A stretch of DNA of 64,000 bases from Vanessa cardui (Eukaryota; Arthropoda; Insecta; Lepidoptera; Nymphalidae). The position numbers and the translations under genes are program-made. Positions within the stretch are counted from its first letter, which is position 1, and the number at the start of each line of letters is the position of its first letter. Location: contig NC_061127.1 of assembly GCF_905220365.1 (NCBI RefSeq), positions 2,356,001-2,420,000 of the forward strand, read 5' to 3'. The notes below the pieces were generated by a model that saw nothing but the letters and a program-made list of their open reading frames with translations, had not been told where the DNA came from and did no database searches. Shown one piece after another: positions 21,106-32,625 of the stretch.

Positions 21106-21655
21106 ATACCACACCATAACAAACCACTAACAAGTAAACAAAGCATACATCACTCAAATATTTATTTTTATTATTAGACAATAAAAATAATGTCATCAAA
21201 ATTGAAATTCACTATAACACATACAAGACAAAGTAATATATAACAAATTATTCACAGTTTGTGTTTAAAATTTGTATTAAATTATTGCTAAAGATACCTA
21301 AATCAAATGTAGAAAAAAAAACAGTTATAATCAAAGAATGGGCTTTGACAAATGACAAAATCACACAAGAGTAATCCTATAAAGGTTTAGTTTTTCCGAT
21401 AACGCTAATAACTGTTCCGTGCTCGATAGTTTAAAATTGACTTAAATTACGGCGGCGATTTTAATAATTGAACAAATGGATTAACGGATTGGTTGCGGAT
21501 TTGTGTGTTAAAAGATTAATATAAATAATTAATTAGCTATTAAATTTATATCAATAAAACAGCAAATGATAATGCTAACTTTGTGGTCAACATAAGTACG
21601 AGAGTATCTAAAATAAAGCTGCGACGTCAAGTTTGACTTGACGACTTAGTCCAAG
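21106..21655. other. AT-rich non-coding stretch
   Basis: No gene or repeat was recognised. Confidence 0.45.
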
Positions 21656-22243
21656 AATTTTAGCACCAAAAATCGGTCCGCTCTACATAAAATCCTTCTA
21701 CGTGATTTTTCGATTGGATTATGTCGAAGGGTGCCCCCCAAGTATAAAACCGAGTTTCTATCGTCCGAAACCGCGAGAGTTAGCCGCCATCGTGGAAAAC
21801 GTTTTTTCGCATATATCTCGGAAACGGTAAGTTTTACTTAAAAAACCGAAGGAATCTTTTTTGTAGAGAACAAAATTTCCCACCTTTTTTATACCAAACT
21901 TTTTCCCCTATTGTTGATATTTTCTGATATATTTAAGTAAAAAGAAAAAACATTTTTTTTGTTTTTGTAAAGTAACTCAATCATTTTTGGAGATACGAAA
22001 AAAATGTTTCAGGTAAAGTTGGAGAGCATGAAATTTCCTACAAATTTTATATAAAACTTTTTGTACAAACTTTTTTTACTAATTTTATACAAAAATTATT
22101 GATTGAAGATGGCGGCTAACACTCGCGGTTTCGTGCGACAGAAGCTCGGTTTTATACTTGGGGGGCACCCTCCGACATAATCCAATCGAAAAATCACGTA
22201 GAAGGATTTTATGCAGAGCGGATATCTAAAAATCTTGGACTAA
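21656..22243. mobile_element. Long-armed foldback element (about 588 bp)
   Basis: Terminal arms of about 145 bp (left about 21656-21800, right about 22098-22243) are inverted copies with a few mismatches. Shared blocks include CCTTCTACGTGATTTTTCGA, GGGTGCCCCCCAAGTATAAA and GTTAGCCGCCATC. The ends are TTAGTCCAAG..CTTGGACTAA, which can be read as TA duplications around GTCCAAG..CTTGGAC. The centre is AT-rich and non-coding, with a CATATATCTCGGAAACGG motif. It is a non-autonomous DNA transposon of uncertain superfamily. Confidence 0.9.
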
Positions 22244-22415
22244 CTGTTTGTTCATGACATGACACAACTGCTCAGTAATATTAGTCAATTAGAGAAATTA
22301 GGAAATACTTATCATATAAATTATATTTATGAATAACATGGGTTTTTCAACAAAGGCAACATAGAGCAACGGTGAACTATTGCTTTATGTTGCTTATTTG
22401 GTATTGGCTATTATT

Positions 22416-22670
22416 AAGTAAAGTAACAGCCTGTACATTTCCCACTGCTGAGAGAAGGCCTCCTACTCCATTAAGGAGAGGGTTTGGAATATATTCCACC
22501 ACGCTGTTCCAATGAGGGTTGGTGGAATGCACATGTTGCAGAATTTCCATGAAATTAGACATATGCAGGTTTCCTCACGATGTTTTCCTCACCGCCGAGC
22601 ACGAGATAAATTATAAACACAAATTAAGCACATATATACAGTGGTGACCTAGACCTTAAAACCTATGATT
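22416..22670 (-). mobile_element. SINE family S1 copy, head decayed
   Basis: The tail (AACAGCCTGTACATTTCCCA) lies at the left and the body includes CACCACGCTGTTCCAATGAG and CTCACCGCCGAGCACGAGAT. The tRNA-like head beyond 22640 is badly diverged. Confidence 0.8.
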
Positions 22671-23350
22671 TCTATACTTCATAAAATACCGAATGAAGGG
22701 ACCATAATTTCAGGGCATACAGTATCCATTAAAAAAGAACACAGGAATGTTATAAAGTAAACCTTCGCGTACACTGATAAAGCCCTTCGTTCTCTCTATC
22801 TCTTTCTTAATAACATCTTAATTCAGATCAGAATTAAATACTGATCAAAATGGTCCTTTATGTATTTGTATATTGGAAACATCAACGTTATATTCAGAAA
22901 AACTAATTATTCAGACATGTAATAACATATTAACAATGTCAGGAAAACATGTATAGGTAGGTAGTATAAGTATGTTTGAAGTAAACCAATCAATAGAATA
23001 ATTTTTTTACATCAGATTTCAAATAACGGCAAACTTGAATGAATCTGTAACAATTGGCCCGTTCTCTTGTTGAAAGATGAAATTAAACGGCAAGGACACT
23101 TCGCACCTGCCCGAAAACCGATTAAAATGATAGAACGATGTACGCGAATTTATGACAAGGATAAAAAATCGCTGGAAGAAACGGATTTATGATTTCTGAA
23201 CGTGTAGTACGAATGTAATAAATGTCTATCTCTCAAATTAATAATAAGAATAAGTAAATAACATATTTCTCTTTTATTTATTCGAAAATGATAAAAGACA
23301 TTTGAAAAATAGTATGGTCTCTTCGATTACCAATTTTTTTTTAAAATAAT
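22671..23350. other. Non-coding stretch
   Basis: No gene was recognised. 23045-23190 is GC-richer and non-repetitive by eye, but it has stops in all frames. Confidence 0.4.
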
Positions 23351-23625
23351 ATTATCGGTGGTAGGGCTTTGTACGAGCCCGTCTGGGTAGGTACTACCAA
23401 CTTATCAGATTTGCTACCCCCAAACAGTAGTTATCAGTATTGTTGTGTTCCAGTTTAAAGGGTGAGTGAGCTAGGATAACTACAGGCACAGTGCATATAA
23501 CATCTTAGTTCCTAATGTTGGCGCATTGGCGATGTAAGGAATTAATATTTCTAACAGCGTCATTGTCTATGGGCGATGGTGACCACTTACAATTTGGTTG
23601 CCCGCCAACCTCTATCATAAAAAAA
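23351..23625 (-). repeat. Repeat family A copy, full-length type
   Basis: Minus-orientation copy running from GGTGGTAGGGCTTTGTACGA through AACATCTTAGTTCCTAATGT to GGTGACCACTTACAATTTGG, ending CCTCTATCATAAAAAAAAAT. The A-rich end after CAT resembles a LINE or SINE 3' end, which suggests the family spreads by retroposition. That is an inference. Confidence 0.78.
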
Positions 23626-23644
23626 AATAATTATCAAAATATAT

Positions 23645-23800
23645 ATTCCATCAAGTAGACTTCCACAGACACTTTTGAATTGTATCTTTCATAATTGTAT
23701 GAAACTTAGAGCTACCATCGGTTCGGTACGTAGATTTTACTGATTAGAATCGGCAAGAAAATCAGTGGTTTTCAGAGCAATTTTTACCTATAAAAAGTTT
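23645..23800 (-). mobile_element. 3'-end scrap of LINE family C
   Basis: Contains the signature CTACCATCGGTTCGG..GTAGATTTTACTGA..AATCGGCAAGAAAATCAG. This signature also lies in the 3' untranslated region of the decayed LINE at 45735-47163 and at several other sites. Confidence 0.6.
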
Positions 23801-24090
23801 TAGCTATCAGATCAGTGAAAATAAAGGAAAAATAAAAATTAACAAATTCTATTAATTAATGATCTATTTTTGTTTCACTCAAATTTAAAATTGTAAGAGC
23901 GTGAGAAAGACAATGGTAGGTATATTGCATCGTGAGAAAGTACCTCTTAGTCCTAATAGTAGTCATGTCTGACTTCAATGGAGAGCTCTTATCGATGTGT
24001 GTTGCAGTTAAACAAACGGAACAAATGTGCAAATACCCACGAACACTACAATTATTTAAGATATAAAATAGATTGTATTATGAATTAGTA

Positions 24091-24428
24091 TAGTAGGACA
24101 CAAATTAGATGTAGCATCGGAAAATGCAATGGAATGAAATTAAAACCGATTACTGACGATTTACACGACCAATAGAAATAGCTCCCTATGGCGCCATTCG
24201 ACGCTATTCGTCGCTATAGATTCACGAGTCAGAGAAAGCAAGTGCATGTAAATCGACGCGTCAAATTGACGAATATATTAGGTCATATGATATTACAAGT
24301 TATTACGTTTGCGTAAAGATCATATTCGCATGAGAAATAAATATTGATAATTTTCGATAGCGTACTCAATTCGGATGTGATCGGTCTTACGAATTTTGCC
24401 GATGTGACATCTAAGTTGTGTCGTACTA
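24091..24428 (-). mobile_element. TA-flanked MITE, copy 2
   Basis: Inverted relative to the copy at 992-1335. Ends TAGTAGGACACAAATTAGAT and ATCTAAGTTGTGTCGTACTA with TA on both sides. The two copies align along their whole length with scattered substitutions and small indels. Confidence 0.8.
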
Positions 24429-25036
24429 TACGTACTTATTGTTTTGAAAATCAATAGCATATTTAAATCAGGTATTTCATAATTTGCTTTTTAAGCATCT
24501 ATATTTAAAAGAACTCATTTTGTATGTCAATTGAGAAATAATAATACCTGACTTATGTTGATTATTCTGATGCGAGTATCCTTCAAATGTTATAAATTAT
24601 TATTTTCTTTCTATTTCTTATAATAAAAACACTTTCTGACTTCATTTTCGAGCGATTTCAATATGAAAAAGAGAAAGGCACCTAATTGAAACAAATCCAC
24701 ATTATTGAGAATAATTAAATCAAATAAAAAAAAATATCTATGTAAATTAAAACCTAATCAAAAAGTAAATTAAAATAATGTAATAAAGAATATTTTACAA
24801 AAAAACAGATAGAGAGGTTGAAAAGAGTGGAAGAAGTCGTCTGGAGGGGGCATAACGCTCATTTTCACTTACGTGACCATTTTACCTTTTCTGTAAGCCC
24901 CGCGAACTTCGTACTAAAAATCACTCAATTAAAAATAAGTGAAGCTTACGGCGATATCAACGCTTAACGCGAAGTCGATAATCTTATTAGTAGTAAAATA
25001 AGTCATTGATACACTACGTATTGTCTTTTTTTCAGA
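24429..25036. other. Non-coding stretch
   Basis: No gene was recognised. 24830-24970 is slightly GC-richer without a usable frame. Confidence 0.4.
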
Positions 25037-25089
25037 GCTACTTGTAATGCGTGGTTTTCCACGCATTACAAGTAGCATTACAAGTAGCA
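25037..25089. repeat. Perfect 18-bp hairpin plus direct repeat
   Basis: Arms 25037-25054 and 25059-25076 are exact reverse complements around TTTT. The last 12 bases (ATTACAAGTAGC) are then repeated directly at 25078-25089. Confidence 0.88.
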
Positions 25090-28000
25090 GTAGTGTTTAT
25101 GCATTTTTCAAACAAATACTCTTCGAAAATGACGACAGATTAATTAAAACTTTCCGAAATGACTGTACCTAGATTACATAAATTCTCTCTGGTGAAATAT
25201 CCATTAAAGATAATTTTAAATTCGTTAATAAAATTACACGATAACTTATGAAAGACGAATTCCAAAAATCAGCACACAGTTGATAATGCGAGTATGTTTA
25301 ACGCTGTAGGCAATATTGGTAGAATAACATGCGAATTGCAATTAACTAATTGATATTGTATTCATATATATAAAAATGACGTCTGTATATGTTGGAGATT
25401 AAAAGAACTTAATACTGTTTAACAAATTACCACGAAATTTGGCATTAAATATTTTTTTCCGAGAAGAATATTGTTTCCTGAAAAATCGAATCAAAATCAG
25501 AATGTGAAGTGTTCCGTTCAGCCGATCACAATGACATTTCGTATAATTATAACAAGCAAAATACGGGTGTGTTAGTGCAATACTTTTGTATAGAATTTAT
25601 GCTTATTAATTAAACCTTACAGCACACAAACATTCTCCCCCATACATACATTGATAGATTTCCCATGTAAACATTCACATGTCATCTTCAAAAAGATATT
25701 CTATGTCCTTTCCTGGAACCGAAACTATTTCGATACAAAATTAGTAATCTAAATCGACTCAGCGGCTTAAATGTGATGAGATAATAGAGAGATTCTTTTA
25801 GATTTATATATTATTAGAAATTATAGTCCCACATAATATATTATTAAATCAGTATAAGCTTTGAATTTGTGCATCTAATACTTAAATATAAAAATAAAGT
25901 ATTTTTAAGAGTAACAATCATCATCTGTATGTTTGAATTTGAACGTTAACGTATAAATATGAAACAGTTTTATTCAGAAAAAGTTCACTTAGCGTCTCAT
26001 TCGTGTAACGCGTGCTTTAAATGTTATTATTTTAGTCTATGTCGCAACTCACTTTCCGATATTTCGATATCGTGTTTGGTGAGTTCGAAATTATTCGGAG
26101 TACCTTACATAATATAACATAATACAACTAAAAACAAACTTTTACTTAACAAAGTAGATACTAAAATCGTCGAGTTTAACGATATTATTTACACAAAGTT
26201 TCGTACATTACACGGATGCTGATACCGCGGCGTAAAATTACAAAGTTTTTTCTTGCAAAATTACATCCCTGTTCTTGATTTAATCTTTCACTCCCTCCGT
26301 ATTGCTCGGGTGAAATTTTTCAAACGTCACCGGTTTGACAAATGCCCCGGAGAGGCCCGCCGCAAATTACAATCCGGCCATATCGCCCGGTTTTTTTAAT
26401 TGGCACAGATGTAGGTTTAGGTGTACGAATCTTTTTGTCGTTTAAATTGATTTCCCTGTGTGATGAGACGCTTTGTTTATGTTTACCAGAATCATTTATT
26501 ATTTGCCCCGATTTTAGAAGCTTACTAATTGAACCCTTCTAATCGCTTGTTAAGTTGGTACAACAATACTCCCAGGTGAATACTGAGCTTAAACCATTAG
26601 AATCGTTAATTGCTTAGCAACCTATAAACCGTTTAAGCGTTGATTTGTTTATTTCATTATTCGTTTTATTAAAAACTACTGAGTCATCAAATTCTATTGC
26701 TATGCATTGATTATTATAAAACCGGGTTTCTGAAAGTTGAATATTATAAATCCATATGTTTTACAATACGATAGTAATTAATAAATATAACATTAATACA
26801 ACTCCATTGTGGTTCTGTAAGATATCACGGTATGTGTTTTGTTAAATATTGATAAGCGAATTTCTATGGTTTGATATGGTATCCTATATGTGTTATAATG
26901 ATTATAATAAATGTGATATGTCACATTCTGACATTTCAAGCTTGAGTTCTGCACTGAGTTTCGAATCTCTGTTAACAGAATAGCGTAACTGGTCGTGTTT
27001 TTTACAAAACATTCAAAAAGGCAATCGGGCCTTTTACCGTTATTGGTTGTCTTCGACACGGACGAGAGAGGCTGTAGAATTTTGGCGATATAACGCATCC
27101 ACAGCCCATCCCTTACTGTGCTAGTGATTTGGCCGAGCTCTCCTCGGGAATTCCATAAGAAAACAGGTCCTCGATAAATTTATAACATATCCGTCTTTTC
27201 AGCGAACGCCGCAGGATCGCTTTCGCATGCTAGTGTGAAACATATGGACCTACCTGCATACCTGCTATGTAATATATAGCAATATATTACATACATATTA
27301 GGTATAGATCGTGTAATATCCGAACAGGATCATTTACCATATCTATTTACACTGATTAATAAAATTTAACGCGGACGCGCCCCTTCTCAAGTCAACAAAT
27401 ATATATATAACAACTCATTGTTAGGAAAAAAAGACGTCGCTCGTTTGTTTCATCCTTATTAATGGTTTTCCATCCTATTAAGTGTTATAGAATCGTTGAG
27501 CACTCATTGAGTTGACAATACAAAAGCTCAGTTGGCAATTGATTAAAATAAAATTACATGAAACCCATTTTTATATTATTTCTAACAAAAACTTTCGAAA
27601 ACAGTTATTAATGAGAATTCGTTATTTATCTACAAACAAACGATTTCTTGGATGAAATTTATAGTACAGTATTTTGGATATGACATATATATTTTTTCCC
27701 ATATTTATTGATTATAAAGAAATAACTACATTTTTAGTATGGTGTATATTTCATTTCTGACCATTTAAACCTGATATTTTTGTTTAATACGTGGAAATAC
27801 CTATATCTATTTGGAAATAGTGTTCGCTATTGAATTCTACTATGAACGTTTTATTAGATAAATAAATAATTAATAGTGTTTATTACATATTATTTACAAA
27901 GGAACAGTACATAACGTAATTGTAAATTGAACCACTGAGAACACTACTGCGCATTCATTGTGATTCAGGCATCACAATTCAAATGTCAAGATTTAGTACG

Positions 28001-28346
28001 AACTCATTTCATTTCTATGTCACTCACACTACTAACGCCATCGCCTATACAAAAAGCTATGAATTACCTATGACGAATTAATTTAATTATAATTGATTGT
28101 CTGAAATGGGTTTCGTATATGTTGCAGTACGTATAGGGTAGTTTTTATCAAAAATTTATCATTACCGAACAATGCCATTGTTTTTTAGACAAAAGCTAAC
28201 TTTTATGGATCTGTCAAATTAATAGCGTATTTGTGTTATTTTTATGAGCACATATTAGCCTTCCAACAGCCTTTTAAGAACTGACTTTCTATTTTATATT
28301 CAAGTAACCTTATTTACCGTCGTGCTAAAAGTGACTTATATTCTCT
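25090..28346. other. AT-rich non-coding stretch
   Basis: No gene is supported. 25355-25580 resembles a Helitron-type fragment (ACGAAATTTGGCATTAAAT). 26330-26600 and 26940-27240 are GC-richer single-copy-looking patches without splice-bounded frames, and could be conserved non-coding DNA. Confidence 0.4.
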
Positions 28347-28425
28347 TTTTTTTATATCCTTAGGTGGATGAGCAAATGAGCAATCTGATGGTATGGTCAT
28401 CACAAACACACTGAAGAACTCATTC
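28347..28425 (+). repeat. Repeat family A, left-end fragment
   Basis: TTAGGTGGATGAGCAAATGA followed by TGATGGTATGGTCATCAC follows the family's left end. Confidence 0.45.
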
Positions 28426-28487
28426 TTGAAACAAGAACATAAAATATTAGAATTGATACAAGGTCAGCAAACCCGCTTTTTTACCAC

Positions 28488-28715
28488 TCGTTGGTAGGTC
28501 TTTGTGCCAACCTAGGTAAAATACTATCACCACACAGCAATATTTATTGGTGTGTTGCGGTCTGAAGTGGCAAGCAACCCACTAGACGCACAAAGCACAT
28601 AATAATATATTAGTTCCCAAGGTTGGCAGAGATATAGGGAATAGTTAATATTTCCTACACCACTAATGTCTACAAGAAACGTGACTACTGATCACTAGGT
28701 GGCTCATTTAGTACT
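28488..28715 (-). repeat. Decayed copy of repeat family A
   Basis: Runs from TTGGTAGGTCTTTGTGCC through TTAGTTCCCAAGGTTGGCAG to GTGACTACTGATCACTAGGT. It is diverged and carries indels. Confidence 0.6.
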
Positions 28716-29089
28716 CTACATAAGTATTTAACATGAAATAAAGAAAATTACTCATACATTTAATAATACTTACATTAATCCGTTAAAATCTCGCTTTGTA
28801 TATTTTACCGGTGTAATGCATTCTCAGAAATTATTAATACATAATTTTATTAAGAGCTTTTAATTACGTTCATCTGATAGTATTTATGGAACCTTGCAAC
28901 AGAATTTTAAGCCATTTCGACGCTGTCAGTCTAGTTGAAATAATATCATACTCATTAAAAAACGCCAATTAATATTTTCACCGTTAAAGTACATTGTAAT
29001 AATCGAACTACTATCTTAATAATGCACTTTTCTGTCATTATTGATTTATTGAACTTATGATAGAAATAGTTATTACACCACCAAATAAC

Positions 29090-29303
29090 AGTACTCAGAA
29101 TTGTTGTGTTTCGATTTGAAGGGTGAGTGAGCCAGTGTAACTACAGGCACAAGGGACATAACATCTTAGTTCCCAAGGTTGGTGGCAAATTAACGATGTA
29201 AGGAATAGTTTCTTACAGTTTCTTACAACTTCAATGTCTATGGATGATGGTGACCACTTACCATCAGGTGACCCATATGCTCTTCCTACAACCTATAACA
29301 TAA
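29090..29303 (-). repeat. Repeat family A copy
   Basis: Contains GGGTGAGTGAGCCAGTGTAA, AACATCTTAGTTCCCAAGGT and GGTGACCACTTACCATCAGG, ending CCTATAACATAAAAAATGG. The TTTCTTACA block is locally duplicated. Confidence 0.75.
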
Positions 29304-32300
29304 AAAATGGAGATGACTATATGACTCTATAGTCATATATTCATATCTTTTAAAAGGAACATATGATATAACATGGATTAGCCGATCGCGTGAAAAACCT
29401 TGACAAAAACAGCTACTGAAGATCTCTTTAGAAGAAATTCTACCACCTGTAGAGCAACTTTTCTTCACCATTAGTGTGGTGCATTGTATACACTCTTAGA
29501 CTTGACTCTTAGACGAAAATACCCTTCGAATGAGACACGAACGTGCTGTTGTTTAAATGTAGCTAGGTAATTATTATGTTATAAGTAGCAGAACAGGCTT
29601 AACCAATAATAACTTATTGTATTCAAATTTACATGGAAGTATAATTTCATGAAATAGGTAATTAATGTGTATCTATATATTACAAAAAAAAAATCATAAC
29701 AAAAAATGATTTTGAAAGCAGTTAGTAGCCAGTTCTAAAAGATATAATTATTTTTATTAAATAAGTAGGTTATTATGACAATCATTTTATGAGTATATTT
29801 TATCTCCTAAGTATTTATACCCATCAATTTATTTACCTAGTCAACAGTATCGATAAATTCTTTTACGTATTATTTATTTCCGCCGACATTGAATCCTTGC
29901 TAATGGTTTATTTTTCGGGATATAAATTATCAAATATGTTGAATACGTCAAGGGGATTCCAGCGGATACAAGGTATCAATATGGTAATTTTCATTAAAAT
30001 GTATTCAGCGATTTGTGCGTAATATCGAACACAGATAGACAGGTTTTCATGTAAATGGATACACTTATCAAAATGGCGTATGTAACAGAACAGCACTCAT
30101 TTGGCAGTACGCCTACCACACAAACAATAATAAAATAATTAAATAAGCATTAATAACTCTTTTCAAATAAATTGAAGTGGATTTAGTCACGGGAACAGCT
30201 AGTTCATAATCATTATCGAGAAGCATCACGCTGAGATCAACAGCGAGTACGTGTAACGATTCCAAAAAAGTACGTAAATATTTAATCCGTACCTCTTTTC
30301 AGACACTACAATTAGCGTATGCAAATAATAATTTATATTCCAGCCCGGAGGGTTTTGTTGCACATGCATTCTACTTGTTTGTTTATCATTAAGCCTATCT
30401 TTTAATTGATAAGAGTTGACGCAGAACCATTGTTGATATTTTGAAGAGAACGTCATAATTGGGTACGAACGTTTAAAAGAGGTAATTATGCATAAAATAC
30501 TAATATCGATTGTTTGTTTGATTCTACATCTCTTTTTAGTTAGTTTTCTATCTCACTCTAGTTGACTTACTTATGTTTACTATTGAAAAGCTTACCTGTT
30601 AAAAAGCAGTGTGGTATATTATTAAATGATCAACTCTTCTTGTTTAATTATATGTTATTAACAAGGTATATAAGAGGAGAAGTTATCTTCTTTTGAAAAA
30701 AAAATTATTAGAGTAGGTGGTAAAATACTATCTGAAAGACTATTATTATTATGGGTAGGGTAGATTCTCAACAAACAAATGCAGTTCTTGATGGTGTTGT
30801 TGGTGATGGCAGTGGCGTAAATAGGGTTGTTCCACCGGTACCCAGGACACAGGACGTAGACTTTCGAGGGCGCAAGAATACCCAGTCTGGGCAGGACTAT
30901 TGTGTTTTCGTTTTGCTCTTGTTAAATTTCCGCTGAGCCCCTAGTACTCGATTCCAATACAAACGTACTTACATGCTAGTATCATTAATAACATACATCG
31001 GGCTCATTTTTTGGCAGCGCATGAGCGTATTTGTGTTTAGTGTTTATCGTTAATTTGCAACGCATTTGCAGTAGTGAACCTGCGGTTAAGTTTTAGTGAG
31101 TGAGACAGTAAAATAGGCAAAGGGTCTGCTTAAATGGGGCGTAGTTATAGAAGATCGCACAGGGCGCATAAAAGGCTATTTACGGCATTGGGTAATGGTG
31201 GCCAATTTCACCTCCTAACACGAGGACAATTATTATTATCACAAATTGAGCACGTGAAATTTCAATGTATGTATTTTTGGACATAATAAGCATTAACATT
31301 AAAGGTTTTAATTAAATAAAAACCATTACTGTATAAATCATGACCGCGCGGAATGGTGGCAAGAATGCTAGCAGCATTTCTCTGTTGATCGCAATTCCGA
31401 TCCTTTATCAAAAAATGAACCGACATTCTTGTTAACCGTACACATGTACATATATAATTTTATATATGTTTTTACAATGGGTGAGCTGTAAAATGTCACA
31501 TACATATGTGGCCTATCAGTTTTAGGTGGAATCACAAATTATTCCAGTATTCCTTATAAAACTACAATGAAAATCGAATAAACATTATATTTCGTTAAAT
31601 TGCAATAAAAAATATTTTTATTTATATCATACTATATTTCTTTCAGATACTAACCGAGTATAAATTCCGGTTGTGTTTCGTGGGGTGAATTAAATTAGTG
31701 AAATGACAACATTGACTCAGGAAATAGAAAATACTTTGTCAGGTTCCGTGACGGTATTGTGTATTGAACACTATCATACGATGTAAGTCACAGGCGATAG
31801 CGATTTATTGAATTTATTTATTGACGTAAAAAAGTGACAATGAAATTCTTAAGTATTTTACCTTTACAGGAGGACTTTATATAGCCTTGTATTAAATTGT
31901 TGTTTTTGTATGCATATTGTTTTAATCGTTAATATTATTTTACTTAAAACTTCCAATGTCAATTTAAATATAAATAATGAATTAAGAGAAACATGGCGTT
32001 CTTGTTACATTTATGCAAATAATATATACCGAAATGCATAAATTTGTATAAATTAACGTTACACTTTAAACCAGGTTCGATATATTTAAAACTCTTTTCT
32101 ATTTCTTAATGAAAACTTGGACCAATGTTTATGAATAAAAGATGCATCTAACGACTTTGTTGTTTTTTGTCGTGACAGGTTATTTTCCTGTTCTTTTGTA
32201 TGGTACGTTTATATTTAGTTTTCAGTTGTAACAAGTTTGGATAATATTTTAAGTATATAACGAATGCTGTCTGTCATCCAGTTTTTTCTTTGTTCTATTT

Positions 32301-32364
32301 CGGGAAATGTCATGTAGCTGAAATAATGAATAGCTTTGTAGTTTTAGTTATTATGATTATACAA
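29304..32364. other. Mostly AT-rich non-coding stretch
   Basis: No gene is supported. 30740-31220 is GC-richer, with a 61-codon frame (30751-30936) rich in Gly, Val and Asp that I do not recognise and that lacks splice support. 31340-31410 has a GC-rich block (CCGCGCGGAATGGTGGCAAG). Either could be a fragment of an uncharacterised transposon. Confidence 0.35.
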
Positions 32365-32625
32365 AGGCCGGTCGAGTAGTCAGAATACGTGCACCCTAAC
32401 CAATGTTTGCACGGGCAATCACTAAATTTCTATGTACTCAATTTGTCCTTGTAGTGTAAAGGAAAATTTTGAAAGGTAACCAAGACCCCCCAACATGTAT
32501 CTAACATTAAAGAATATATTTTTTTTAATAAACCACTTTTGAAGTTGTGTGGGGGTTTAGCTCCTCCTTTCTTTAAAAGAAAAAGTTTTAGTTCAGCAGT
32601 GGGACATATACAGTCTGTTACTGGT
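32365..32625 (+). mobile_element. Decayed SINE family S1 copy
   Basis: GGTCGAGTAGTCAGAATACG at the head and TTCAGCAGTGGGACATATAC at the tail are S1-like. The centre is heavily altered and contains a T-rich interruption. Confidence 0.45.

Noticed and set aside
30751..30936. Small secreted-like protein gene
   Set aside because: No signal peptide, no conserved family pattern and no introns or promoter. It is kept only as part of an unassigned island.
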